Shown piece after piece: positions 9,316 through 17,372 of a stretch of DNA of 64,000 nucleotides. Below the pieces are notes generated by a model, which saw only the letters and a list, made by a program, of their open reading frames with translations, did not search any database and was not told where the DNA came from. The stretch covers positions 248,001 to 312,000 of the forward strand of contig JAJQRA010000030.1 in the NCBI GenBank assembly GCA_046533095.1, given 5' to 3'. Each line of letters opens with the position of its first letter. Positions within the stretch are counted from its first letter, which is position 1. This DNA is from ZAX-1 sp046533095 (GTDB lineage Bacteria > Bacillota > Clostridia > Lachnospirales > Lachnospiraceae). The position numbers were made by a program, and so were the translations under genes.

Positions 9316-9344
9316 TTTACATGCGTGTGGAACCATGCTATAAT
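9316..9344 (+). promoter_or_regulatory. Sigma-A promoter for the AraC regulator gene
   Basis: TTTACA (9316-9321), 17-bp spacer, perfect TATAAT (9339-9344), 135 bp before the AraC start. The remainder of 9226-9454 shows nothing else recognisable. Confidence 0.75.
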
Positions 9345-9478
9345 TGACAAAGATGAGCGAGCGGGGCTTACCTAGGTGCCACTGACGATACAACGAAGCC
9401 ATTCCCTGCTGTTCGTTGATTTATTCTTGGATAACGCAGATAAGGTTGTAAATATTGCGACAGAAAGTAGGAGTTAGG

Positions 9479-10408
9479 ATGCATATAGAGCATCATGATA
9501 TTCAATATCGTTATTACGAAATGCCACATGGTTCACCCATGCTGGCATTGCTTGGAAGCGGCTGGTACCGAACTTATGGTTTGGAATCAGATCCGCTTCA
9601 TTTTCATAATTACATGGAAATAGGTTTTTGCTATGATGGGATGGGAAATATGCTTCTCGATGAAGTGGCAAAACCATATGCCAATGATTTTTTTACAATC
9701 ATACCGGCAAATTTTCTCCACAATACCATCGCAAAGGGGCAGGAAAAAAACAGATGGGAATACTTATTTATTGATGTTGAAACATTTCTAAATTCCGTAT
9801 ATACGGCCGAACCTCAAAAAGCCAAAAGGCTTATCCGAATGGTAAATTCCAAAGCACACTTGCTAAGCAAAGGAGAGAATAAAGAAATGGCGGCAGCCAT
9901 TTTACAAATCATGGAGTTGTACAGGGATAAAAAAGAAATGTATATTGAATGTGCAAAAGGGCTGTTATTCTCGTTGTTGATACGTATCGCGGGCTTAGAA
10001 AAAGCAGGCGACAATTCAGGGGAAACCGCATCAAGTAGCCGGGTAATTGCCCATGCGCTTGATTATATTTGGAATCATTATAACGAAGAAATACAAATTT
10101 GCGATATCGCAGAATCATGCCATATGAGCGAAACGCATTTTAGACGGCAATTTAGCGAAAGTATGCACATGGCTCCTCTAACCTATTTAAATCTTGTGCG
10201 TGTGGAGGCCGCCTGTAAGCTGCTTCGAGGGACCGAGGATTCCATACAGACGATTGCCGCAAAAAGCGGTTTTTTCACTGCACAGTCTTTTAACCGCAAT
10301 TTCAAAGACCTCATGGGGGTTACCCCATTTAAATGGAGAAAAGATACAGCAAGTCTTGAGCGGCAGCTTGAACGGCAGAACATTATGATATTTAACGGTT
10401 GGCAATAA
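9479..10408 (+). CDS. AraC-family transcriptional regulator
   Basis: A 309-aa cytosolic activator. The N-terminal cupin-like sensor domain (LHFHNYMEIGFCYDG) is followed by a C-terminal double helix-turn-helix from about residue 205: ICDIAESCHMSETHFRRQF for the first HTH and TIAAKSGFFTAQSFNRNFK for the second, then the conserved GVTPFKWR. I placed the start at the ATG at 9479, with AGGAG at 9469-9473; a TTG at 9455 is possible but lacks a site. It lies directly before a carbohydrate ABC importer and beta-galactosidase genes and very likely controls them in response to a sugar. Confidence 0.9.
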   Translation: MHIEHHDIQYRYYEMPHGSPMLALLGSGWYRTYGLESDPLHFHNYMEIGFCYDGMGNMLLDEVAKPYANDFFTIIPANFLHNTIAKGQEKNRWEYLFIDVETFLNSVYTAEPQKAKRLIRMVNSKAHLLSKGENKEMAAAILQIMELYRDKKEMYIECAKGLLFSLLIRIAGLEKAGDNSGETASSSRVIAHALDYIWNHYNEEIQICDIAESCHMSETHFRRQFSESMHMAPLTYLNLVRVEAACKLLRGTEDSIQTIAAKSGFFTAQSFNRNFKDLMGVTPFKWRKDTASLERQLERQNIMIFNGWQ

Positions 10409-10440
10409 AGGCTCTTGATTCGATCTCGTTATGGTCGAAA

Positions 10441-10469
10441 TTGTACATTTATTGAGTGATAATTATAAC
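10441..10469 (+). promoter_or_regulatory. Candidate promoter for the galactoside importer genes
   Basis: TTGTAC (10441-10446), 17-bp spacer, TATAAC (10464-10469), about 185 bp before the binding-protein gene. The match is moderate; AraC activation would fit an imperfect promoter. No clear operator was identified in the rest of 10409-10653. Confidence 0.4.
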
Positions 10470-10653
10470 ATGCGATTCATTTCTCATGATAAAATACACA
10501 TACAAGGTTGATAAAAACGCTTAATTTAAAGCAAAGTACACAAGATAAAGAGGCAGCAGCTACATTGCATTTTAACAAATAATGTAAGGCTTTGCGAAAT
10601 TTTCACCGAGCAATTTTTTCAACCAAAACAATATTTTATAGGAGGAATGTATC

Positions 10654-12021
10654 ATGAAAAAGAGTATCGTAGCAGTATTGCTATCGTCACTTATGGTTCT
10701 TTCACTTGCAGCTTGTGGCTCCAATGCCGAAACACCGGCCACAACAAAGGAACCGGCGGCAGAATCAAATGAATCAGAGGCAGAAACCGAGGAACCCGCA
10801 GCGGAAACAAGCGATGCCGCAGGAGAGGACGAAACGCTTGTCGTATGGTGTTGGGATCCATCCTTTAATATCTATGCAATACAAGAGGCGGAAAAAATTT
10901 ATCAAAAAGATCATCCAAATTTCAAACTGGATGTTGTAGAAGTTGGAAACAGTGACATTGAAGCACAGCTTCAGACAGTTGTTACATCAGGTGCACTCGA
11001 TGAACTTCCGGACATTTTCTTAAATCAAGATGGCTCTTTTCAAAGGCAGGTTACAAACTATCCGGAGATGTTTGCCGATTTGACAGGCAGCGGCATAGAC
11101 TTTAGCCAATTTGCACCGTCCTATGTAGCGCTTACTACGGTAGATGGTAAAAACTATGGTGTTCCATTCGACAATAGTGCATCGGTATATGGCTACCGTA
11201 CGGATCTTTTAGAAGAGGCAGGATTTACAATTGATGATTTTACCGATATCACATGGGATGAATTTATCGAAAAAGCAACTGTTGTGAAAGAAAAGACAGG
11301 CAAGAACCTGATTTCGGATCGCCTTAGCGAACCGGATACCATTATGCAGATGGTTCAAAGTGCTGGTGTAAGTTTATTCAAAGAAGATGGAAGCCCAAAT
11401 ATAGCGAATAATGCTGATTTAAAGGCAATTCTAGAACAATATATGAAATTACAGGACGCAGGGCTGATTACAAATGTAAATGGATGGGATGAATATATAT
11501 CCTCTTTTGTAAATGGTGATGTCGGTGGCGTGGTGACAGGATGCTGGATTGTCAGTTCCATCAAACAAGGCGAGGGACAGTCCGGAAAATGGGCGCTTGC
11601 AAATGTTCCCAAAATTTCAGCAGTTTCAGGTGCCACGAATTATGCATCAAATGGCGGCTCAAGCTGGGCGATTAGTTCCGCTGCAAATTATGACTTGGCA
11701 ACCGATTTCATTGCATCCACCTTTGGTGCAAGCACAGAACTTTATGACACGCTTTTAGAAGGGCAAAACATTGTTTCGCTTTATCTTCCGGCAAGCAAGA
11801 GCCCGGCTTATGCTTTAGAAGATGAGTTCTTTGGTGGACAGGAAATCAATTCACTTATCGTTGACTATGCAGGCAAAATCCCAGATACGATTATGGGCGT
11901 CTACAACTACAATGCCCGCTCGGCTATTGCTGTAGCAGTACAAGATATCATTGCAGGCACAAGTATGGACGAGGCACTTAAAACAGCGGAAGAAACCGTA
12001 AACTTTGATATGGGAAACTGA
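10654..12021 (+). CDS. Carbohydrate ABC transporter substrate-binding lipoprotein (CUT1)
   Basis: A 455-aa lipoprotein. A signal peptide with lipobox SLAAC is followed by a Glu/Ala/Thr-rich linker (about residues 25-60) and a family-1 extracellular solute-binding domain (LVVWCWDPSFN, ITWDEFIEKA, near-C-terminal AVQDIIAGTSMDEA). AGGAGG lies 8 nt before the ATG. It pairs with the permeases at 12164 and 13090 and precedes a beta-galactosidase, so the ligand is probably a galactoside or galactose-containing oligosaccharide. No ATPase gene is present; CUT1 systems in Firmicutes often share an MsmX-type ATPase encoded elsewhere. Confidence 0.9.
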   Translation: MKKSIVAVLLSSLMVLSLAACGSNAETPATTKEPAAESNESEAETEEPAAETSDAAGEDETLVVWCWDPSFNIYAIQEAEKIYQKDHPNFKLDVVEVGNSDIEAQLQTVVTSGALDELPDIFLNQDGSFQRQVTNYPEMFADLTGSGIDFSQFAPSYVALTTVDGKNYGVPFDNSASVYGYRTDLLEEAGFTIDDFTDITWDEFIEKATVVKEKTGKNLISDRLSEPDTIMQMVQSAGVSLFKEDGSPNIANNADLKAILEQYMKLQDAGLITNVNGWDEYISSFVNGDVGGVVTGCWIVSSIKQGEGQSGKWALANVPKISAVSGATNYASNGGSSWAISSAANYDLATDFIASTFGASTELYDTLLEGQNIVSLYLPASKSPAYALEDEFFGGQEINSLIVDYAGKIPDTIMGVYNYNARSAIAVAVQDIIAGTSMDEALKTAEETVNFDMGN

Positions 12022-12078
12022 AAATGAAACGAAGTGGCATATTTAATTGCTAGAAGGCTGCACGCTAAGCGGCAATGC

Positions 12079-12127
12079 AAAAAGGGATGACAAGAAAAGT
12101 GGCAACACCTACGTGTCATCCCTTTTT
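12079..12127 (+). terminator. Terminator/attenuator between binding protein and permeases
   Basis: A 14-bp perfect stem pairs 12079-12092 with 12114-12127 around a 21-nt loop and ends in a short T run. Such hairpins commonly reduce expression of permeases relative to the binding protein. Confidence 0.75.
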
Positions 12128-12163
12128 GAAAAAGTAAATCGAAGTTCATAAGGAGGTTTTTCT

Positions 12164-13093
12164 GTGCCAAAAACAAAAACCAATACAAAAAATGAAAATA
12201 CAGCAACGAAAACAAAATTTTTAACACTTGGCAAACGTCAAAACTTGACGGGGTGGATATTTTTAGCGCCGGGAGCTTTGTTAATCATATGGATGAGCTT
12301 TTATCCAATGCTTCGTGCACTGATCCTTTCGTTTCAAACGGGGAAAGGTGCAAATATGTCTTTTGCAGAGCCGTTTTTCTATAATTATGCACGAATGTTC
12401 AAAGATAAAGTGTTTTTGCTGACCATGAAGAATACATTTACATACCTCATCATTCAAGTTCCACTCATGCTTGTAATTGCACTTTTAGTCGCAACGCTAC
12501 TCAATAATAAAGATTTAAAATGCAAAACATTATTTCGTGTGGCCATTTTTCTTCCATGCGCAACTTCATTGGTATCGTCTTCGATGATATTTCGTACCTT
12601 GTTTGCCAACGATGGTTTTGTGAACACGATTTTTATGAAAATTGGACTGATGTCCGAACCGGTACACTGGCTCGCAAATCCGGGGACTGCACGGTTTGTC
12701 ATTATTCTTGCCCTCCTTTGGAGGTGGACCGGATACAATATGGTTTTATTTTTAGCAGGATTACAAAATATTGACTATTCTATCTATGAGGCGGCACGCA
12801 TAGATGGAGCGAATGTGTTTAAAACTTACACGAAAATTACAGTTCCACTGCTGCGCCCAATGATTTTGCTTACTGCAATTATGTCTACGAACGGAACGTT
12901 GCAGCTGTTTGATGAATCGGCGGTACTTACAAATGGCGGACCGTCCAACATGACGATGACAATGTCGCATTATCTCTACCAAGTTTCCTTTAACAATTCG
13001 AACTTTGGCTATGCATCGGCACTGTCGTTTGTTATTTTAATCCTTGTGGCAATCCTTGCATTTATTCAAATGAAAGTGGGTGATGAAAGATGA
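12164..13093 (+). CDS. Carbohydrate ABC transporter permease (MalF/UgpA type)
   Basis: A 309-aa CUT1 inner-membrane permease with about six transmembrane helices and the EAA loop (YEAARIDGANVFKTYTKITVPLLRP) that contacts the ATPase. It starts with GTG at 12164 after a strong AAGGAGG. The first about 30 residues are polar (Lys/Thr/Asn) and cytoplasmic. Its stop overlaps the start of the second permease by 4 bp (ATGA), a sign of coupling. It works with 10654 and 13090. Confidence 0.92.
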   Translation: MPKTKTNTKNENTATKTKFLTLGKRQNLTGWIFLAPGALLIIWMSFYPMLRALILSFQTGKGANMSFAEPFFYNYARMFKDKVFLLTMKNTFTYLIIQVPLMLVIALLVATLLNNKDLKCKTLFRVAIFLPCATSLVSSSMIFRTLFANDGFVNTIFMKIGLMSEPVHWLANPGTARFVIILALLWRWTGYNMVLFLAGLQNIDYSIYEAARIDGANVFKTYTKITVPLLRPMILLTAIMSTNGTLQLFDESAVLTNGGPSNMTMTMSHYLYQVSFNNSNFGYASALSFVILILVAILAFIQMKVGDER

Positions 13094-13899
13094 AACGAAA
13101 AATAGCCTCAATCTGCCGATATGTATTTTTGAGTATTACGGCAATCCTTTCCGCCTTTCCAATTTATTGGATGATTGTTTCGGCAACGAACGACAACCCA
13201 CATATCCTTTCGGGGAGCCTGATGCCCGGAACGCATTTTATAGATAATTTGAATGCATTGGTGAAAGCACAGTCCGTTTCAGTTGCCCTTAGAAATTCGT
13301 TTATGAATGCGATTGTATTGACGCTGCTTTCCCTGGTCATCTGTTCACTTGCCGGATATGGATTTGAGGTGTTCCATTCAAAGGGCAAAGATATTTTAAT
13401 GAATATCTTGCTGATGGCAATGATGGTACCGTTTGCGGCAACGATGATCCCACTGTTTCGCATGTTTGCAAAAATGAATCTAATCAGCTCACTGCTTGCA
13501 GTTGTTTTGCCGGCGGTTTCCACACCATTTTTAATCATGATGTTCCGGCAAAGTGCCCGTTCGTTTCCAAGCGATATTATAGAGGCGGCAAGGCTGGAGG
13601 GCGTTTCGGAAATTGGCATTTTTTTTAAATTTTTTATTCCAACGATGCGATCTACCTATGCCTCGGCAATGACGATTACCTTTATGAACGCTTGGAACAA
13701 TTACCTGTGGCCAAGGGTTATTTTACTGGATGGAAAACATGATACAATGCCCATGCTTACGGCGAACCTAACGTCTGGATATGTAACCCAATATGGGGTT
13801 TTGATGCTTGCCGTATTTATCTCGACCATACCGACCATCGTTATATTCTTGGTGCTGCAAAAGAGTTTCACAAATGGGATTGCGGGTGCGGTAAAATAA
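13090..13899 (+). CDS. Carbohydrate ABC transporter permease (MalG/UgpE type)
   Basis: A 269-aa partner permease with six predicted membrane segments and an EAA motif (IIEAARLEGVSEIGIFFKF). It overlaps the first permease by ATGA. The protein ends in LQKSFTNGIAGAVK, the typical C-terminus of this family. It completes the importer that feeds the beta-galactosidase gene 79 bp downstream. Confidence 0.92.
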   Translation: MKRKIASICRYVFLSITAILSAFPIYWMIVSATNDNPHILSGSLMPGTHFIDNLNALVKAQSVSVALRNSFMNAIVLTLLSLVICSLAGYGFEVFHSKGKDILMNILLMAMMVPFAATMIPLFRMFAKMNLISSLLAVVLPAVSTPFLIMMFRQSARSFPSDIIEAARLEGVSEIGIFFKFFIPTMRSTYASAMTITFMNAWNNYLWPRVILLDGKHDTMPMLTANLTSGYVTQYGVLMLAVFISTIPTIVIFLVLQKSFTNGIAGAVK

Positions 13900-13904
13900 G
13901 AAAT

Positions 13905-13942
13905 TGTGCGGCTGTTTCCTATTCTAATTAGAGGCGCACAAA
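13905..13942 (+). promoter_or_regulatory. Hairpin upstream of the beta-galactosidase gene
   Basis: TTGTGCG (about 13906-13912) pairs with CGCACAA (about 13934-13940) around an AT-rich loop. There is no T run directly after it, so it may be an mRNA-stability hairpin or operator rather than a terminator. Confidence 0.3.
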
Positions 13943-13978
13943 AGGTTAAAAAATTTAACGACAATGGAGATGGACTTT

Positions 13979-16900
13979 ATGATTATAAAACCAGAAAAAG
14001 CGTGGCTACGTGATCCGGAAACCTTTGCGGTAAATCGTCTGATCGCTCATAGTGACCACTTTTTTTATGAAGAAGAATCAGAACTGGATTTAGCAGATAT
14101 GTTAGAAGAGCATATGCCGCTTAGACAATATTTAAATGGAATGTGGAAGTTTGGGTATAAAGAACACGATGTTGCCAATGAATATAATGTTGCCAAGGCA
14201 TACAATGAACAGAGTTGGAATACGGCGGAATTTGTCGATATAGAAGTGCCGGGACATATTCAACTGCAAGGCTGTGGCAATCCGCAATATGTAAACACCC
14301 AATATCCTTGGGATGGTGTGGAGCAATTGCTTCCGCCGGACATACCAAACGAGAATCCGATTGGGCATTATGTAAAAACGTTTTTGCTTTCGGAAAATTT
14401 GAAACATAAAACGGTCAGGATATCGTTTCAAGGAGTGGAAACTGCGTGCTACATCTATATAAATGGCCATTTTGTTGGCTATACGGAAGATTCCTTTTTG
14501 CCTGGAGATTTTGAAATAACGGATTTTTTGCAGGATGGAGAAAATACGCTTATTGTTGATGTTTATAAATACAGCAGTGCAAGCTGGTTGCAAGACCAAG
14601 ATTTTTGGCGATTTTCTGGGATATTTCGCGATGTTTACTTATATGCAATTCCAACGAGCCATGTATACGATTTGTTTTTGCATCCAACATTAGCAGAAGA
14701 TTACGAAACGGGAATGCTTTTTTGTGACCTTGTATTAGAGGGAAATGTAGATTGCAAGGTAAGCGCTACACTGTTTGATGCGAATGGAAAGGAAATCGCA
14801 AAAAAGGAAGTAGACGGAACTGTACAAGAAACAGATAGTGCTTTAAAGGAAACAAAGGGAGCTTTCAAAGGAGTAAAAGCCAATCAAAAACAGCATATAT
14901 CATTAAAATGCGGCAAGGTGAATCCTTGGAGTGGAGAAAGCCCATATCTTTACAAGCTAATCATTCTACTTCGCAATGAGGAAGGGCATGTGTTGGAAGT
15001 AGTCCCGGCTGACGTTGGGTTTCGGCGGTTTGAACTAAAGGATGGGCTAATGCTTTTAAATGGAAAACGGATTTTGTTTCGCGGTGTAAACCGGCATGAA
15101 TGGAACCCACACCGCGGGCGGGCAATCACGAAGGAAGATATGCTTTGGGACATTGCATTTTTAAAACAAAACAATATCAATGCTGTTCGAACAAGCCATT
15201 ATCCAAATCAATCCTTGTGGTATCGGCTTTGCGATCAATATGGCATCTACCTCATTGATGAAACAAACCTAGAGAGTCATGGGACATGGCAAAAACAGGG
15301 AGTTGTGGAGACATCGAATAACGTACCAGGAAGTTTGTATAGCTGGCGTGGTGGTACACTTGACCGTGCCCGATCGATGGTGGAACGTGACAAAAACCAT
15401 CCCTCAATTTTGATTTGGTCTTGTGGAAACGAGAGCTTTGTTGGAGATAATATAGCCGCGGCATCTGAATTTTTCCATACAAGAGATAGCAGTCGATTGG
15501 TGCATTATGAGGGTGTCTACTACGATAGAAACTATGATAGCATTACTGATATGGAAAGCCGTATGTATGCAAAGCCAAAAGAAATTGAGGAGTATTTGAC
15601 GAATCGTCCGAAAAAACCTTATATCAGCTGCGAATATCTACATGCAATGAACAATTCTGCCGGTGGAATGCACCTCTACACAGCACTTGAGGATAAGTTT
15701 CTACAATATCAAGGTGGCTTTATTTGGGATTATATCGACCAAGCTTTATACGGTGCAGATGGATTGCTAAAAACCGGCGGTGATTTCTTGGACCGCCCAA
15801 CCGATGCAGGATTTTGCGTCAACGGAATTATCTATGCAGATAGGACAAAATCCCCGAAAATACAAGAGGTAAAAGCATTATATGCACCCCTTAGGATTAA
15901 GGTAAAAGAGAATGGATTTACGGTAGAAAACCGGGCATTGTTTCAAAGTACGGCCGCTTATGATTTTATCCTCACAACAACCTGCGAAGACGAGGTAGTT
16001 GTAAAACAAGCAGTGCAAGTAGACGTGCCTCCCGGGGAAGAAATTTTTGTTGAGAAAAAATTTACGCTAGGGGAAGCGCGAAATACGAATACAGAATATG
16101 TAGTTACAGTTTCCGCACGTTTGAAAAATAGTATGATATGGGCAGAAAAAGGCCACGAAATTGCCTTTGGACAAAAGGTTTTTTGTGTGGAAAACAACGA
16201 AAAACAACCTAGTAATCCGGACTTGAATCAGTGCTTGGATTTTCACGTTTCGGTTGGTGATGTGAATATTGGAGTTGCAGCAGAGGGCTTTTTGGTACTG
16301 TTTTCCTTACAGGCGGGCGGACTTACTTCGCTTGTTTATGAGGGGCGTGAGCATATTGCACAAGTTCCGCGGCCGACATTTTGGCGTGCGCCTACGGATA
16401 ACGACAGTGCGGCAGATTTTGGATTTTTGCGTGGCGGGTGGAAGCTTGCAAGCCTTTATCAGAAAAAAGAGGATATCACATGGAAAGAAACCGAACGTGG
16501 GTTTGAGATTGCGTATACGTTTGCGATTGCAACGACGCCGAAGACGAAAATGAAAGTTGCCTATATTGTAGACCGTACCGGGAAAATAGAAGTCACAGCG
16601 CACTATGTTGGAGCAAAAGGTTTACCTGGATTTCCACTTTTCGGAATGAATTTTCCATTGCTTAAAACGTATCGGAATTTCCGCTACTATGGGTTTGGAC
16701 CGGAAGAAAATTACATTGACCGCCAAAAGGGTGCAAGGCTTTGTGTTTTTACGGGAAATGTAGAAGATAACCTTTCACGCTATTTAAAACCGCAGGAATG
16801 TGGAAATCGAACAGGGGTAAGGTGGCTAGAGGTTTTAGATGAATTAGGGCATGGACTATGCTTTCAGGCAGAGGATAGGCCCTTTGAGGAAAGCGTGCTA

Positions 16901-17095
16901 CCGTTTAGCGAGCATGAACTTGAAAATGCGCATCATATAGAAAATCTGCCACCATCGAGTACAACGTGGGTGCGCATTATTGCAAAACAAATGGGTATCG
17001 GTGGAGATGATACGTGGGGTGCGCCCGTACATGATGAGTTTTTGCTTTCGGCAGAATCGGATTGGACGATAAAATTTGTGATTTGTAAGGTGTAA
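13979..17095 (+). CDS. lacZ: Beta-galactosidase, GH2 (LacZ type)
   Basis: A 1038-aa glycoside hydrolase, close to E. coli LacZ in size. Domain order: jelly-roll sugar-binding domain (NGHFVGYTEDSF, QDFWRFSGIFRDVYL), immunoglobulin-like domain, TIM barrel (NGKRILFRGVNRHEWNPHRG), second Ig-like domain and C-terminal Bgal_small_N domain with FWRAPTDND. The acid/base glutamate is E485 in CGNES and the nucleophile is E552 in ISCEYLHAM. No signal peptide, so it is cytosolic and hydrolyses galactosides brought in by the preceding importer. The ATG at 13979 is preferred because the GGAG at 13966 precedes it; the ATG at 13964 has no site. Confidence 0.95.
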   Translation: MIIKPEKAWLRDPETFAVNRLIAHSDHFFYEEESELDLADMLEEHMPLRQYLNGMWKFGYKEHDVANEYNVAKAYNEQSWNTAEFVDIEVPGHIQLQGCGNPQYVNTQYPWDGVEQLLPPDIPNENPIGHYVKTFLLSENLKHKTVRISFQGVETACYIYINGHFVGYTEDSFLPGDFEITDFLQDGENTLIVDVYKYSSASWLQDQDFWRFSGIFRDVYLYAIPTSHVYDLFLHPTLAEDYETGMLFCDLVLEGNVDCKVSATLFDANGKEIAKKEVDGTVQETDSALKETKGAFKGVKANQKQHISLKCGKVNPWSGESPYLYKLIILLRNEEGHVLEVVPADVGFRRFELKDGLMLLNGKRILFRGVNRHEWNPHRGRAITKEDMLWDIAFLKQNNINAVRTSHYPNQSLWYRLCDQYGIYLIDETNLESHGTWQKQGVVETSNNVPGSLYSWRGGTLDRARSMVERDKNHPSILIWSCGNESFVGDNIAAASEFFHTRDSSRLVHYEGVYYDRNYDSITDMESRMYAKPKEIEEYLTNRPKKPYISCEYLHAMNNSAGGMHLYTALEDKFLQYQGGFIWDYIDQALYGADGLLKTGGDFLDRPTDAGFCVNGIIYADRTKSPKIQEVKALYAPLRIKVKENGFTVENRALFQSTAAYDFILTTTCEDEVVVKQAVQVDVPPGEEIFVEKKFTLGEARNTNTEYVVTVSARLKNSMIWAEKGHEIAFGQKVFCVENNEKQPSNPDLNQCLDFHVSVGDVNIGVAAEGFLVLFSLQAGGLTSLVYEGREHIAQVPRPTFWRAPTDNDSAADFGFLRGGWKLASLYQKKEDITWKETERGFEIAYTFAIATTPKTKMKVAYIVDRTGKIEVTAHYVGAKGLPGFPLFGMNFPLLKTYRNFRYYGFGPEENYIDRQKGARLCVFTGNVEDNLSRYLKPQECGNRTGVRWLEVLDELGHGLCFQAEDRPFEESVLPFSEHELENAHHIENLPPSSTTWVRIIAKQMGIGGDDTWGAPVHDEFLLSAESDWTIKFVICKV

Positions 17096-17193
17096 GTGTC
17101 AAATGAAAGAAATAAGATAAAACGAATATTGCTAAAATATAGTTGTATCTGTGGTTAGAACGATTGTAAAAAATGTATTTACTACAGGTAGAT

Positions 17194-17229
17194 ATGCACT
17201 TAGCAAGACTTCTTTGCTAAGTGCATTTT
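17194..17229 (+). terminator. Rho-independent terminator after lacZ
   Basis: The 13-bp stem 17194-17206/17214-17226 has a 7-nt loop and is followed by TTT. It ends the importer-lacZ unit. Confidence 0.85.
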
Positions 17230-17270
17230 GTATGCATAAAATATTTTTTGGAAAAGTTTTATTCTCACCT

Positions 17271-17300
17271 AAAAAAGAACTGCTGACGCAGTTCTTTTTT
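17271..17300. terminator. Bidirectional terminator between convergent genes
   Basis: A perfect 13-bp stem (17271-17283/17288-17300) with a TGAC loop is flanked by A6 on one side and T6 on the other. It can stop transcription from lacZ (+) and from the surface-protein gene (-). Confidence 0.9.
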
Positions 17301-17372
17301 AGTGGCGATCCTGACCCCTTGAAACGATTGCAAATTGATTGCTAAGAAGGGACAGTAGAAACAATGGAATCG

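Noticed and set aside
17151..17345. Open frame of 64 codons after lacZ
   Set aside because: It runs through two clear terminators (17194-17229, 17271-17300) and has no ribosome site.
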